Source of the DNA: Algoriphagus terrigena DSM 22685
GTDB taxonomy: Bacteria; Bacteroidota; Bacteroidia; Cytophagales; Cyclobacteriaceae
DNA length: 64,000 nt
Direction of reading: 5' to 3'
Assembly (NCBI RefSeq): GCF_000429445.1
Contig: NZ_AUBW01000010.1
Location: 148,986 to 212,985 of the forward strand
Of this stretch, positions 25,708 to 35,457 are shown in pieces; the stretch's first letter is position 1; each line of letters starts with the position of its first letter. Under the pieces are notes generated by a model. It was given only the letters and a program-made list of their open reading frames with translations. It ran no database searches and had not been told where the DNA came from. The position numbers and the translations under genes were made by a program.

Positions 25708-26607
25708 ATGAAAAACCAACGAAGAAAATTCATTCAAATGAGCACCATGCTGGGCATGGGGGCGGCGTTCATGCCGTTGCAGTTTTGCGCAGCTCCAAAG
25801 AAAGAGGAGGAAGTAGTCGCAGAAGCAGTCGCGACGAAGTCGAAACTCAGCAACTTTGGCATCCAACTATATTCTGTCAAAGAAGATATGGGAGCAGATG
25901 CCCAGGCGACGATTCGCGCTCTGGGAGGCTACGGGTATAAGCAACTAGAAGGCTTCGACGGCGGCAAAGGAATCCTCTGGGGCATGCAGCCTGCGGAATT
26001 CAAGACGTTGATGACCGAAAGCGGTACCACCATGGTCGCTTCTCACGCCAACGTATTCGAAAACCTGGACGCACAGGCGGCCCAAGCTGCGGAAGTCGGG
26101 ATGAAATACCTGATCTGCCCGTGGATCGGGCCGCAGAAATCACTGGACGACTACAAGAAAAAAGCGGATGAGTTTAACCAAATCGGGCAAAAGCTGAAGT
26201 CGCACGGAATCCGATTTGCCTATCACAACCACGATTACAGCTTTATTCCCCAAGAGGGAGCGATGGGCCAGGATATCCTGATGGACAATACCGATCCCGC
26301 TTTGGTGGACTTCGAGATGGACATCTACTGGGTGCATGTGGCAGGGATAAATCCAGCTGAATATTTGGCTAAATATCCCGGCAGGTTCAGACTATGTCAC
26401 CTCAAAGATGCCGAGGCGGGAACCGGTGATCCGCATCAAAGAGGTGTCCTGCTGGGCGCGGGTGAGATCCCTTATGCGGATCTGATCAAGCAGTCAATGG
26501 GCTTGGGAATGGAGTATTTCATCGTGGAGCAGGAGCGGTTCCCATCCGGAACTCCGATGGAAGCAGCCGCGGCTAACGCTACCTACCTCGCCGCATTGGA
26601 GTACTAA
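25708..26607 (+). CDS. Exported sugar isomerase/epimerase (TIM barrel)
   Basis: 299 residues. The N-terminus NQRRKFIQMSTMLGMGAAFMP is Tat-like and is followed by a lipobox-like LQFCAAP. The barrel shows FGIQLYSVKEDM, YHNHDYSF, FEMDIYWVHVAG and FRLCHLKDAE, typical of this isomerase/epimerase family. It follows the terminator of the GMC operon, 12 bases beyond, so it may be transcribed by read-through or separately. Its stop overlaps the convergent stop of the gene at 26604. Confidence 0.88.
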   Translation: MKNQRRKFIQMSTMLGMGAAFMPLQFCAAPKKEEEVVAEAVATKSKLSNFGIQLYSVKEDMGADAQATIRALGGYGYKQLEGFDGGKGILWGMQPAEFKTLMTESGTTMVASHANVFENLDAQAAQAAEVGMKYLICPWIGPQKSLDDYKKKADEFNQIGQKLKSHGIRFAYHNHDYSFIPQEGAMGQDILMDNTDPALVDFEMDIYWVHVAGINPAEYLAKYPGRFRLCHLKDAEAGTGDPHQRGVLLGAGEIPYADLIKQSMGLGMEYFIVEQERFPSGTPMEAAAANATYLAALEY

Positions 26608-27251
26608 TATTGTCCTTGGCTGTTTTCTGGCTTTCTGAACAAAAGCAGAGCTATCGCCAACATCAAAATGATCAGCAAAGCCACCTCAAACTGCGCCCAA
26701 ACTTGGGATCGGTTCACCAGGATTTTGGCTTTGCTGATTAATTTTTCACCTTCTTCCATCTGTATTTTGCTTAGATTCTGCAGATCCTGATGGGCTTGGG
26801 AGATCTTCTCGTCGTAGGTTTTTACCTGTTTAAGATTTACGCCTGAGGAGTCTGAGAACAGCAAATCATAGCTTTTGATCGTCAGATCCTGCTCGATTAT
26901 CTTCCTAAAATCTGCAAGATATACCGCCTCCTGATCAGTCAATTTGGTCTTTTCAAAGTCCTCCACAATCGCCAAGATCGCATCTTCATGAGTGGTGATC
27001 TCGTTGATCACTTTGGAATAGTCGTAGTCGATGTTGCAGTGATCGATGAGTTTTTGGATCTGGATCAGATTCTCAGAAATCTGAAAAATATACCCTTCCA
27101 CTACCAATCTGTCATTGTAAACTTCAGTAAATGTGCTGCTGATACTTGTGAAAGACCGTCTTTCGAGATGATTCTTGCGATACATCACCAACAACAAAAT
27201 TCCGATCACGATCAAGGCCAGCAAGCTACTTTTGGAGATGTTCTTTTTCAT
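26604..27251 (-). CDS. Membrane protein with a chemoreceptor-like four-helix sensor domain
   Basis: 215 residues with a transmembrane segment at each end (about 9-24 and 188-206) and a helical domain between them rich in heptad Leu/Ile, resembling the 4HB_MCP sensor module of chemoreceptors. No HAMP, kinase or methyl-accepting domain follows. Only 18 residues follow the second membrane segment. Function unknown. Convergent with the isomerase gene with overlapping stops (TAG/TAA), upstream of GH16 in transcription of neither. Confidence 0.65.
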   Translation of the reverse strand: MKKNISKSSLLALIVIGILLLVMYRKNHLERRSFTSISSTFTEVYNDRLVVEGYIFQISENLIQIQKLIDHCNIDYDYSKVINEITTHEDAILAIVEDFEKTKLTDQEAVYLADFRKIIEQDLTIKSYDLLFSDSSGVNLKQVKTYDEKISQAHQDLQNLSKIQMEEGEKLISKAKILVNRSQVWAQFEVALLIILMLAIALLLFRKPENSQGQY

Positions 27252-27328
27252 AAGTTGAGAGGAGGTTCAAAAATCATCAACACTTAAAAACCACGGGAGA
27301 CTGAAGAATTTACCTATTCTGAGAGGAA

Positions 27329-28123
<795 letters not shown>

Positions 28124-28234
28124 GACTATTTTCGGGTTTCGGAAAATACAAAACTTTCCCAAAATCACAGAGTTAGATCAAGGAGAAGACGCAAATAGCC
28201 TGAAAAGAGCGCTTTCGGACTCATTCAAAAATGG

Positions 28235-28242
28235 TAATTTAG
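28235..28242 (+). promoter_or_regulatory. Possible -7 box for homogentisate dioxygenase
   Basis: TAATTTAG, one mismatch to TAnnTTTG, 22 bases before the ATG. A TTTC at 28213 with an 18-base spacer may serve as the -33 element. Confidence 0.33.
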
Positions 28243-28264
28243 CAGAGACTATAAACCCAACATC

Positions 28265-29431
28265 ATGGCCTACTACGTAAGACTCGGACAGATCCCTCCC
28301 AAAAGACACACTCAGTTTCGCCAACCCGACGGCAGCTTGTACAAAGAAGAACTGGTCAGCTCCAAGGGCTTCTCCGGGATCTATTCTAACCTGTACCACA
28401 TCCACAATCCCAACGAAGTCAAATCCATCGGCAACCCGATACCGTATAGCTGGCAGACCGCTAAAGAACATGGGCTAAACCAAACCCATCTCAAAACCTC
28501 GGGAGTTGAAGTGACCGGCGAGGACTATCTCAGCGCCCGCCGGATGCTCATGATCAATAATGATGTGATGATGGGCATATGCGCTCCGCGAAAGCGTAAG
28601 ATGGACTATTACTTCAAGAATGCTGACGGAGATGAGATCATCTACATTCACGATGGAGAAGGCATACTTTTCTCCCAATTTGGCAAGCTCGAGGTGAAAA
28701 AAGGAGACTATGTGGTCATCCCAAGAACCACGATCTACCGGTTTGAATTTTCAGAAAAAGGTCCTTTACGACTGCTAGTGATCGAATCTCATGGCCCAAT
28801 CGAAACCGTGAAACGGTATCGAAATGAAGTCGGGCAGCTGTTGGAGCACTCGCCGTACTGCGAACGTGACATCCGGCCTCCACACGAGCTACACATCGAG
28901 ACTGACAAAAAAGACTACCTCGTCCAGATCAAGAAACAGGGCTTTCTTCACCAATACACCTACGGTCACAGTCCTCTGGACATCGTCGGATGGGATGGCT
29001 ACCTCTATCCTTATGCGCTTTCCATCCATGATTTTGAGCCGATCACCGGCAGGATTCATCAGCCGCCTCCGGTTCACCAGACCTTTCAGGCTTGGGGATT
29101 TGTGATTTGCTCTTTTGTCCCAAGGCTGTTTGACTATCACCCCCTGTCCATCCCGGCGCCATACAACCACTCCAACATCGACTCGGATGAAGTGCTTTAC
29201 TATGCCGAGGGGGAATTTATGAGCAGAAAAGGGATTGATCGAGGTTCGTTTACCATACACATGGGTGGCTTGCCCCACGGACCTCATCCAGGTACGGTAG
29301 AAAAATCAATCGGGGCCAAAGAAACCCACGAATATGCCGTAATGCTGGACACACATCGGCCTTTGTCTATCACGACAGATGCGCTGGAGTTTGTGGACAA
29401 AGGTTACCCAATGAGCTGGACCGAACATTGA
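28265..29431 (+). CDS. hmgA: Homogentisate 1,2-dioxygenase
   Basis: 388 residues, a cupin-type non-haem iron enzyme that opens the ring of homogentisate to maleylacetoacetate in tyrosine and phenylalanine breakdown. Typical segments are EIIYIHDGEG, GDYVVIPRTT, CERDIRPPH, and the iron-binding region NHSNIDSDEVLYY with GGLPHGPHPG. Slightly shorter than the proteobacterial form, as usual in Bacteroidota. The other genes of the pathway are not in this window. Confidence 0.95.
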   Translation: MAYYVRLGQIPPKRHTQFRQPDGSLYKEELVSSKGFSGIYSNLYHIHNPNEVKSIGNPIPYSWQTAKEHGLNQTHLKTSGVEVTGEDYLSARRMLMINNDVMMGICAPRKRKMDYYFKNADGDEIIYIHDGEGILFSQFGKLEVKKGDYVVIPRTTIYRFEFSEKGPLRLLVIESHGPIETVKRYRNEVGQLLEHSPYCERDIRPPHELHIETDKKDYLVQIKKQGFLHQYTYGHSPLDIVGWDGYLYPYALSIHDFEPITGRIHQPPPVHQTFQAWGFVICSFVPRLFDYHPLSIPAPYNHSNIDSDEVLYYAEGEFMSRKGIDRGSFTIHMGGLPHGPHPGTVEKSIGAKETHEYAVMLDTHRPLSITTDALEFVDKGYPMSWTEH

Positions 29432-29440
29432 GTCTTATCC

Positions 29441-29480
29441 AAAAAAAAGGCTGCCTCTTGAGTGGGGCAGCCTTTTTTTT
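29441..29480. terminator. Bidirectional terminator between hmgA and pafA
   Basis: AAAAAGGCTGCC and GGCAGCCTTTTT pair around a short loop with T runs on both strands, between convergent genes. Confidence 0.9.
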
Positions 29481-29500
29481 GATTTGGGGCAACGCTCGGC

Positions 29501-31135
29501 TTACTTGTGATCTACTATTTCAAAAATAGGATCACCGTCCGCCGCGTTCGGATATTTCATCTTTAACAAAGCCGAAACTGTCGGAGCGATGTCTGTGATG
29601 GAGGCCTTTCTTGAGCTGGAGCCGTGAGGCACTCCCCATCCAAAAAATAGAATCGGCACATTGGTGTCGTAGTTGTAAGGCGAACCATGAGTGGTTCCTC
29701 TCGCTCCACTTACCATCCAGCCCGGTTCAAATACCAGCAAAAGATCACCGGAAGATTTGTGGTTGTAGCCCATCTGAAGCAAGTGGGCCCGACCATAGGT
29801 ATATTGTTTTGTCCTCATGTCCTCGGCGGTATACACTTCCATGATTCCGTTAAACCGCAGCATCCAGCTCGCCAAATCCCGCTGCAGGGCTTCGAAATCG
29901 ACCTTTTTCTCATCGGCTACAGCCCGGTTCAAAAAGACCTGATCGCCGGTGTATTTCAAGATCCATTCGCCCTCACCATACTTTGCATTGCAGTAGCCGG
30001 TGATCTGACCAAGTATGTAGTTCGTGTTTAGGTTTCCGGCGGGGACGTTTTGACTGACCATGTAAGCGGCGTTGTCGGCCACTGCGTGATCTGCCGAGAG
30101 GAACACCAAGTATTGTCCTTTGCCATAGGTCTCGTCGAGGTAGCTGAACATCCTTTCAAACTCTCTATCCAGACGCAGGTAGTTATCCTCTAGCTCCACG
30201 GAAGTCGGCCCGAATCTGTGACCAATGTAATCGGGTGAGGAAAAGCTGACGGCAAGGAAATCTGTGACTTCTCCTTGGCCCAATTTTTCCCCTTCAATGG
30301 CGGCGATAGCAAAATCAAGTGTCATGCTGTTCCCAAAGGGTGTGGAAGCGATCAACCCATAGCCGCCGTTTTGAGCTTTGAGCGAGTCCAGATTGTAGGG
30401 AAATGTCGGGGTTGCCTTTCCGGCTACAAGACCTTCAAATTCGTTGTTGTCGGCGATGCTGTTGACATAGGTATCTATTGGAAACAGCGTCTCCCAAGTC
30501 TTCGACAGATAGGAATCAGGCACTTTTTTGGCGTTGAACGCGGTCACCCAATCAGGAAGTGTGTCATGGTAATAGGTCGATGTCATGAAATCCCCGTTGA
30601 CGTCGTCATACCAATATGCATCTCCGGTATGACCTGCTGGAAGACTGGCCCCGCGGTCCTTGATTGCTATTCCCACTACTTTGGAACGTTTGCCGGTTGA
30701 GAATCTCAGCTCGTCGGTGACTGTGGTGGTCAGTAGATTTCTCGGGCTGATGTTGCCGTTTTCTGGAGAGCCGCCTACGTTGGTCACCGTGCTGTCCTCG
30801 GCGCAATAGACGTATTTGTTCAATTTTCTGGAATACCAGGAGTTGCTGATGATCCCGTGGGTGGCAGGGGTAGTTCCAGTATAGACAGATGCGTGACCAG
30901 GACCGGTGACAGTCGGAGCATAATTGTAATGCCCGTTTGTCATCATGTAGCCTTCATTCATCATCCGTTTGAAACCGCCTTCTGAGAATCTGTCGGCAAA
31001 ACGGTATAGGTATTCCTGTCGCATCTGATCGACAATAATGCCGACAACTAATTTTGGTTTCTCGGGTTGTGATTGAGCCAGAGCGGCAAATTGAGCTCCG
31101 AAGGCCACGATTACCAATGCCAGTAATTTTCGCAT
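29501..31135 (-). CDS. pafA: PafA-type alkaline phosphatase
   Basis: 544 residues with a signal peptide (cleavage near AALAQ), so periplasmic. The nucleophile Thr77 lies in PTVTGPGHAS, and the KDR motif (AIKDRGASLPAGH) and Asn98 mark phosphate monoesterases of the PafA type. Metal ligands follow in LSADHAV and DIAPTVSALL. It releases phosphate from a broad range of monoesters. Alone, in the reverse direction to both neighbours. Confidence 0.92.
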   Translation of the reverse strand: MRKLLALVIVAFGAQFAALAQSQPEKPKLVVGIIVDQMRQEYLYRFADRFSEGGFKRMMNEGYMMTNGHYNYAPTVTGPGHASVYTGTTPATHGIISNSWYSRKLNKYVYCAEDSTVTNVGGSPENGNISPRNLLTTTVTDELRFSTGKRSKVVGIAIKDRGASLPAGHTGDAYWYDDVNGDFMTSTYYHDTLPDWVTAFNAKKVPDSYLSKTWETLFPIDTYVNSIADNNEFEGLVAGKATPTFPYNLDSLKAQNGGYGLIASTPFGNSMTLDFAIAAIEGEKLGQGEVTDFLAVSFSSPDYIGHRFGPTSVELEDNYLRLDREFERMFSYLDETYGKGQYLVFLSADHAVADNAAYMVSQNVPAGNLNTNYILGQITGYCNAKYGEGEWILKYTGDQVFLNRAVADEKKVDFEALQRDLASWMLRFNGIMEVYTAEDMRTKQYTYGRAHLLQMGYNHKSSGDLLLVFEPGWMVSGARGTTHGSPYNYDTNVPILFFGWGVPHGSSSRKASITDIAPTVSALLKMKYPNAADGDPIFEIVDHK

Positions 31136-31389
31136 AACGTCCAGTTTATTTTTTTAAAGAGCTAAAGATAGACCCCCAGCAACAAATTCGCACCCTTTGA
31201 AATCTAAAAAACAGAACATCCCGGCTACCAAACCTCCGAGGACGAAGTTCCTTTCCAAGATCAGCAAACATTCTGAATTTCAAACAATTGTATACGGCTC
31301 AAATCCAACTTTCTAAATACCCACAAAGATCCGAACCAATATCTCCTGCCATTCATCCCAATTTTCCAATTCTTTTCTAGCTTTAACCA

Positions 31390-33093
31390 ATGCAAAAATT
31401 GACCTCCCACCGACTTGTCAGCCTCCTTATCATCGGAATCGGCCTTTTTTCCACTATTCAATCCAGTTTGGCTCAGGGAGCTTACATCCCATACGACCGG
31501 GAATATTACCACAAAGTCGGCCGGTACGAGATACTCCAGGGTCGAAACAACCCCTTTTTCAACAGTGGATATAAGCCCTATCGGCGAGACATTCTGGCCA
31601 AATATCTGGACAGTTTGGCGGAAAATCCGGCCGTAGTCCAATCCAAAGCAGACCAGTTCAACCTCAATTATTTGAGTCAGGACAGCTGGGAGTTTTCTGA
31701 AAGGGAAATCCCCGGTTCCAAAAAGCCTTTTCTGAAATCGCTCTATAAGCAACCTGCGGATTTTGCCGCCTATGAGGGAGAGGACTTTGGCATCCACGTC
31801 AGCCCTGTGATCTATCTGAGCGGAGGCACTGAGACAGACAATGAGCGCAACCCGGCCCGATTGGCCAGAGGATTGGTCGTGAGAGGCTCTGTGGACAAAA
31901 AGGTCGGTTTTTACACGTATTTAACAACCTCTGAAGTGTACTTTCCGAGCTGGGTCAAAAGCTACGCTGAGCATAACGGCGCGGTGCCGGGCGAAGGATT
32001 TTGGAAGGAATATAACAGCGACGGCTACAGCTATTTCTCCGCGCTCGGCCATGTGTCTTTTCAAATCACCAAACACATCGAGATCCAAGTGGGGCACGAT
32101 CGGAATTTCGCAGGCGAAGGATACCGCTCGTTTGAGATCTCCGACTTTTCCAATCCCTACATGTTTGTCAAGTTCAACACCAAAGTCTGGAAGTTTCAGC
32201 TGACCAACCTCTGGACTCAGATGACGGCAGATGTGTTTTACGACCGAGGAAGACCGACGGACGGACGGTATCCGCAGAAATATTTCGCCTACAACCGCTT
32301 GGGATTCAATGTCGGGAAAAACCTGAATCTGGGATTTTTCTCCTCAATCATGACCGACAAGATCAACTTCAACTACTTCAACCCGTTCATCTTCCTCCGC
32401 TGGGTGGAGCAGCAGCAGGGCACGCCGGACAAGGTCATGCTGGGTCTGGATGCGAAATGGATATTCACACCAGGCATGGAACTCTACGGACAATTTGCGC
32501 TGGATGAGTTTGTCTTTGATGAATTTTTTGAAATCAGCGGAGACGGATCCAAGCGCAACAAATACGGCGCGCAGCTGGGCTACAAGTACATCAATGTGCT
32601 GGGGGCAAAAAACCTGGATTTCCAGCTGGAATGGAATCAAGCCCGACCGTATACCTTTCAGGAAAAAGTGGACTACCAGTCGTACTCCAACTGGCGAACT
32701 CCGCTTACGCATCCGAGAGGTGCCAATTTCAGGGAATTTGTCAGCATTATACGCTATCAGCCGCTGCCCCGGCTGGACCTGAACCTGACCGGACTTTACC
32801 AATACTTCGGAGCGGATGAAAACGCCGACATCAACTGGGGCGGAGATGTGCTCAAAAACCGACTGGAAAACAGCCCGACTGGACTCTACGATAACTACAT
32901 CGGGCAGGGGATCGAAAACACGGTCGTCCAGACCAACTTCACGGCTTCGTATATGCTCAAGCACAACTTCTTTGTAGATGCTTCTCATACGTTCCGAAGG
33001 AGAACGGCCCAAGATCTCGACGCTCCGGTGAGCAGCAACTACCTGCAGCTGGCCTTCCGCTGGAACTTCATCCGGCCGGATTTCAACTATTGA
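31390..33093 (+). CDS. Outer-membrane beta-barrel, Wzi/RemB-like
   Basis: 567 residues with a signal peptide (MQKLTSHRLVSLLIIGIG to SLAQ), many alternating aromatic beta-strands and a C-terminal Tyr/Phe-rich strand (FRWNFIRPDFNY), as in outer-membrane barrels. The pattern FEISDFSNPYMFVKF and QVGHDRNFAGEGYRS fits the capsule-assembly Wzi family and the related gliding protein RemB of Bacteroidota. Which one it is cannot be told from the sequence alone. The MsbA-like exporter gene follows 57 bases downstream. Confidence 0.72.
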   Translation: MQKLTSHRLVSLLIIGIGLFSTIQSSLAQGAYIPYDREYYHKVGRYEILQGRNNPFFNSGYKPYRRDILAKYLDSLAENPAVVQSKADQFNLNYLSQDSWEFSEREIPGSKKPFLKSLYKQPADFAAYEGEDFGIHVSPVIYLSGGTETDNERNPARLARGLVVRGSVDKKVGFYTYLTTSEVYFPSWVKSYAEHNGAVPGEGFWKEYNSDGYSYFSALGHVSFQITKHIEIQVGHDRNFAGEGYRSFEISDFSNPYMFVKFNTKVWKFQLTNLWTQMTADVFYDRGRPTDGRYPQKYFAYNRLGFNVGKNLNLGFFSSIMTDKINFNYFNPFIFLRWVEQQQGTPDKVMLGLDAKWIFTPGMELYGQFALDEFVFDEFFEISGDGSKRNKYGAQLGYKYINVLGAKNLDFQLEWNQARPYTFQEKVDYQSYSNWRTPLTHPRGANFREFVSIIRYQPLPRLDLNLTGLYQYFGADENADINWGGDVLKNRLENSPTGLYDNYIGQGIENTVVQTNFTASYMLKHNFFVDASHTFRRRTAQDLDAPVSSNYLQLAFRWNFIRPDFNY

Positions 33094-33152
33094 CAAAAAC
33101 CCGCGCAGTCAATTTTGCGTACCTTGGAGCTTGATTCCACCGATTTCTTTTG

Positions 33153-34985
33153 ATGAAAACCTACCTGCGAATCCTGTCCTATGCGCGCCCTTTTGGCAGA
33201 TTCGTCCCCATTTATATCTTTTACACGTTCTTTTCCATTCTCTTTGGCCTGATCAATTTTACGCTGCTCAAGCCACTGTTTGATGTGATTTTTGAGCAGG
33301 TGGCGCCGGCGTCACTCGAGCAATACCGGGCACTTCCGGCGTTTTCCTTCTCGATAGAGTATTTCACGGGGTTATTCAATCATTTCTTCCTGACCGTTCA
33401 GGATGACTATGGCAAGATGGGAACACTCGTCTTCGTCTGTATCATCATTGTGATTTCGGTGTTCCTGTCTAACCTGTTCACGTATCTGTCGGGAGTGGTC
33501 TTGGCAAAAGTCCGCGCCACTGTCATCAAAGGCATGCGGATGGACATTTTCGAAAAAGTCGGATCACTTCACATCGGCTACTTTTCCAACGAGCGCAAAG
33601 GCGACCTCATGTCCAAGATGACCAACGACGTGCAGGAAGTCGAAAATACGATCGTACAGTCGCTGCGGGTGGTTTTCAGAGAACCGCTGACGATCATACT
33701 CTATTTCGGCGTGCTGTTTTTCATGTCGGTCAAGTTGACTTTGTTCACGATCCTGATTATCCCCATCTCGGGAGCGATCATCGGAGGAATCACCCGGAGG
33801 CTGAAAAAACGGGCAGTGCAAAGCCAAGAATCCCTCGGGCGGATCGTCAATATTCTGGACGAAACCCTGGGCGGTATGCGGGTCATCAAGGCCTTCAACG
33901 CAGAGCGCTTTATCAGCAAAAAGTTTGATCACGAGACGGACTACTACTCACATGTCAATGTCAGTATGGCGAGAAAAAATGAGCTGGCGTCGCCTATTTC
34001 GCAATTTCTTGGCGTAAGTGTGGTAGCCGGAATCCTGGTTTACGGCGGTAGCCTGGTGCTCAGTGGAGCGTCGGACCTTGGAGCTTCGGACTTCATCACC
34101 TACATCATCATCTTCACTCAAGTACTCAACCCAGCCAAGGAAATCTCCCGGGCAGTATCCAGCATTCAGCGGGGAATTGCCTCTGCTGAGCGGATCTTTG
34201 AAGTAGTAAACACCAAAAGTGAAATCGTCGCCCCGGAAAACCCTACTCCCGTCACAGGTTTTCGGGAGTCCATCGAGTTCAAGGACCTATCTTTTGCCTA
34301 CGAAGAAAAACTCGTCCTGCGAAATATAAATTTCAAGCTGCAGAGAGGAAAAACGATCGCACTGGTTGGCCCCTCGGGAGGAGGAAAGTCCACCTTGGCG
34401 GACTTGGTTCCAAGATTCTACGATCCCAGTGCCGGTGCAATCCAGCTGGATGGAACGGACATTCGGGATTTCTCCCCATCCGACTTTAGGAGTCTGATGG
34501 GGATCGTGACCCAAGAATCGATCCTCTTTAACGACACTGTATTCAACAACATCGCCTTCGGAATCGAAGATGCAACGGAGACTCAGGTCATCGAAGCTGC
34601 CAAGATCGCCAATGCACACGGCTTCATTTCCTCCTTGGAAAACGGGTACCAAACCTCCATCGGCGAGCGGGGTTCCAAGCTTTCCGGAGGGCAAAGACAG
34701 CGAATCAGCATTGCAAGAGCCGTATTGAAAAACCCTCCGATCCTGATCTTGGATGAAGCCACCTCCGCCTTGGACTCGGAATCTGAGCTTTTGGTCCAGG
34801 AAGCCCTGACCAAACTCATGACCAACCGCACCACGTTGGTGATTGCCCACCGACTGAGTACAATTCAGCATGCGGATGAAATCTTGGTCATTGAGCAAGG
34901 GCAGATCGTCCAGCGCGGCTCCCACGCCGAGTTGATGTCCAGAGACGGACTTTACCAGAAACTGTCGAGTATTCAGTCCGTTTGA
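33153..34985 (+). CDS. MsbA-like ABC exporter (fused permease and ATPase)
   Basis: 610 residues: six membrane segments (about 15-310) followed by an ATPase with Walker A GPSGGGKST, signature LSGGQRQR, Walker B ILILDEATSALD and H-loop AHRLST. The domain order and length fit MsbA and related lipid or drug exporters. ATG at 33153 is preferred over the in-frame TTG just before it. Position after a Wzi-like barrel suggests envelope lipid or polysaccharide export. Confidence 0.9.
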   Translation: MKTYLRILSYARPFGRFVPIYIFYTFFSILFGLINFTLLKPLFDVIFEQVAPASLEQYRALPAFSFSIEYFTGLFNHFFLTVQDDYGKMGTLVFVCIIIVISVFLSNLFTYLSGVVLAKVRATVIKGMRMDIFEKVGSLHIGYFSNERKGDLMSKMTNDVQEVENTIVQSLRVVFREPLTIILYFGVLFFMSVKLTLFTILIIPISGAIIGGITRRLKKRAVQSQESLGRIVNILDETLGGMRVIKAFNAERFISKKFDHETDYYSHVNVSMARKNELASPISQFLGVSVVAGILVYGGSLVLSGASDLGASDFITYIIIFTQVLNPAKEISRAVSSIQRGIASAERIFEVVNTKSEIVAPENPTPVTGFRESIEFKDLSFAYEEKLVLRNINFKLQRGKTIALVGPSGGGKSTLADLVPRFYDPSAGAIQLDGTDIRDFSPSDFRSLMGIVTQESILFNDTVFNNIAFGIEDATETQVIEAAKIANAHGFISSLENGYQTSIGERGSKLSGGQRQRISIARAVLKNPPILILDEATSALDSESELLVQEALTKLMTNRTTLVIAHRLSTIQHADEILVIEQGQIVQRGSHAELMSRDGLYQKLSSIQSV

Positions 34986-35016
34986 TTAAATTAGAATTCA
35001 TAAATTGACTAATCTC

Positions 35017-35391
35017 ATGAAAAAACTAGCACAATTTCTTCAGCTGGCACTTTTGCTCTACTTTCTGCTGTTTCTGATCTTCTTCTTTTCGTTCGACACC
35101 TTTGGATCTGCTTTTGGCATGGATCCCCTGACACCGGAGTCAATGGTCAAGGTGTTCCTGACCGGTTTGATCTTGTTTTTGGTAGCATGGGGAGCGGCAA
35201 TCATCCATCAAAACAAGATGGATGATCGCGCCAGGAACCTCCAAGCCGAGATGAACGAGCTCAAAGCGAAACTGTATGATTTTGAGCATCCAAAAACAGC
35301 CCCAGTCACTCCTGTCACCAAAGTTGTCCCTCCAAAAGTTCAGGATGATTCCTCGGCAAACCTGCGGCCGAGACAAAATTTCACAGATTAA
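35017..35391 (+). CDS. Small membrane protein, unknown
   Basis: 124 residues from ATG at 35017 (MKKLAQFLQLALLLYF). Two transmembrane helices (about 7-25 and 41-61) and a soluble coiled-coil-like tail (MDDRARNLQAEMNELKAKLYD) ending in a Pro/Val-rich linker. No domain recognised. 31 bases after the MsbA-like gene and 66 before comM; possibly an accessory of the exporter. Confidence 0.62.
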   Translation: MKKLAQFLQLALLLYFLLFLIFFFSFDTFGSAFGMDPLTPESMVKVFLTGLILFLVAWGAAIIHQNKMDDRARNLQAEMNELKAKLYDFEHPKTAPVTPVTKVVPPKVQDDSSANLRPRQNFTD

Positions 35392-35457
35392 TAAAGATTT
35401 AATTTTTGCAAAAGAGTATATTGAGGAGACCAATCGTCTCCTCTTTTTATTTTTCCT

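Noticed and set aside
31261..31797. Minus-strand frame of 178 codons
   Set aside because: It is the antisense shadow of the Wzi-like barrel gene and its upstream region, with no start signal or family match.
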